From the NCBI GenBank assembly GCA_017511405.1, contig JAFWKB010000020.1, positions 1 to 5,953 on the forward strand: a stretch of 5,953 bases of DNA, read 5' to 3'. The notes under the pieces were generated by a model. That model was not told where the DNA came from. It ran no database searches and saw only the letters and a list, made by a program, of their open reading frames with translations. How positions within the stretch are numbered: the first letter of the stretch is position 1; every line of letters begins with the position of its first letter. Of this stretch, positions 5,917-5,953 are shown one piece after another. The stretch is from Candidatus Saccharimonadota bacterium (GTDB lineage Bacteria > Patescibacteriota > Saccharimonadia > Saccharimonadales > Saccharimonadaceae). Made by a program: the position numbers and the translations under genes.

Positions 5917-5953
5917 GTATTTCGTATTCTGTTCGAGAGAATCGGGCGACGCA

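Noticed and set aside
5926..5942. tRNA T-arm-like hairpin containing GTTCGA
   Set aside because: A 5-bp stem ATTCT/AGAAT with a 7-nt loop is present, but the loop register does not fit TTCRA with a closing G-C pair, and there is no acceptor stem or CCA nearby.
1..5953. CRISPR array, insertion sequence or defence cassette
   Set aside because: No regularly spaced direct repeats, transposase motifs, terminal inverted repeats or recognisable defence proteins were seen.

Overview
The window looks like part of a small-genome bacterium of the Patescibacteria/CPR group, most likely Candidatus Saccharibacteria (TM7). Three things point there: the C-terminal modules of the large first protein, which I recognise from memory as typical of Saccharibacterial surface proteins; the strong C/T-ending codon style of nusA; and standard-code use of TGA as a stop. 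The placement is inference, because no database search was possible.

Layout. Positions 3-3092 (+) hold the 3' part of a very large Ser/Thr/Asn-rich, repeat-built, probably surface-exposed protein, whose N-terminus lies outside the window. Its stop codon is embedded in the -35 box of a consensus promoter (TTGACA-17-TATAAT, 3089-3117). That promoter should drive nusA (3195-4298, +) through a leader of about 70 nt containing a terminator-like hairpin. nusA stands alone here, without the rimP or infB neighbours common in other bacteria. It ends at a hairpin (4304-4331) shared with a convergent minus-strand gene.

The right third is on the minus strand. A metallo-beta-lactamase-fold hydrolase gene (4932-5849) has its own extended -10 promoter and a clear intrinsic terminator. 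That terminator directly abuts a consensus promoter (4868-4896) for a short, very acidic protein of unknown function (4318-4779). Each of the three complete genes therefore looks monocistronic, with its own promoter and terminator packed tightly between neighbours.

I see no CRISPR array, tRNA, rRNA, insertion sequence or defence cassette. The most interesting items are the modular surface protein, the overlaps between coding and regulatory signals, the possible attenuator ahead of nusA, and the arginine codon contrast between nusA and the hydrolase gene. Nothing here clearly amounts to a new multi-gene system.
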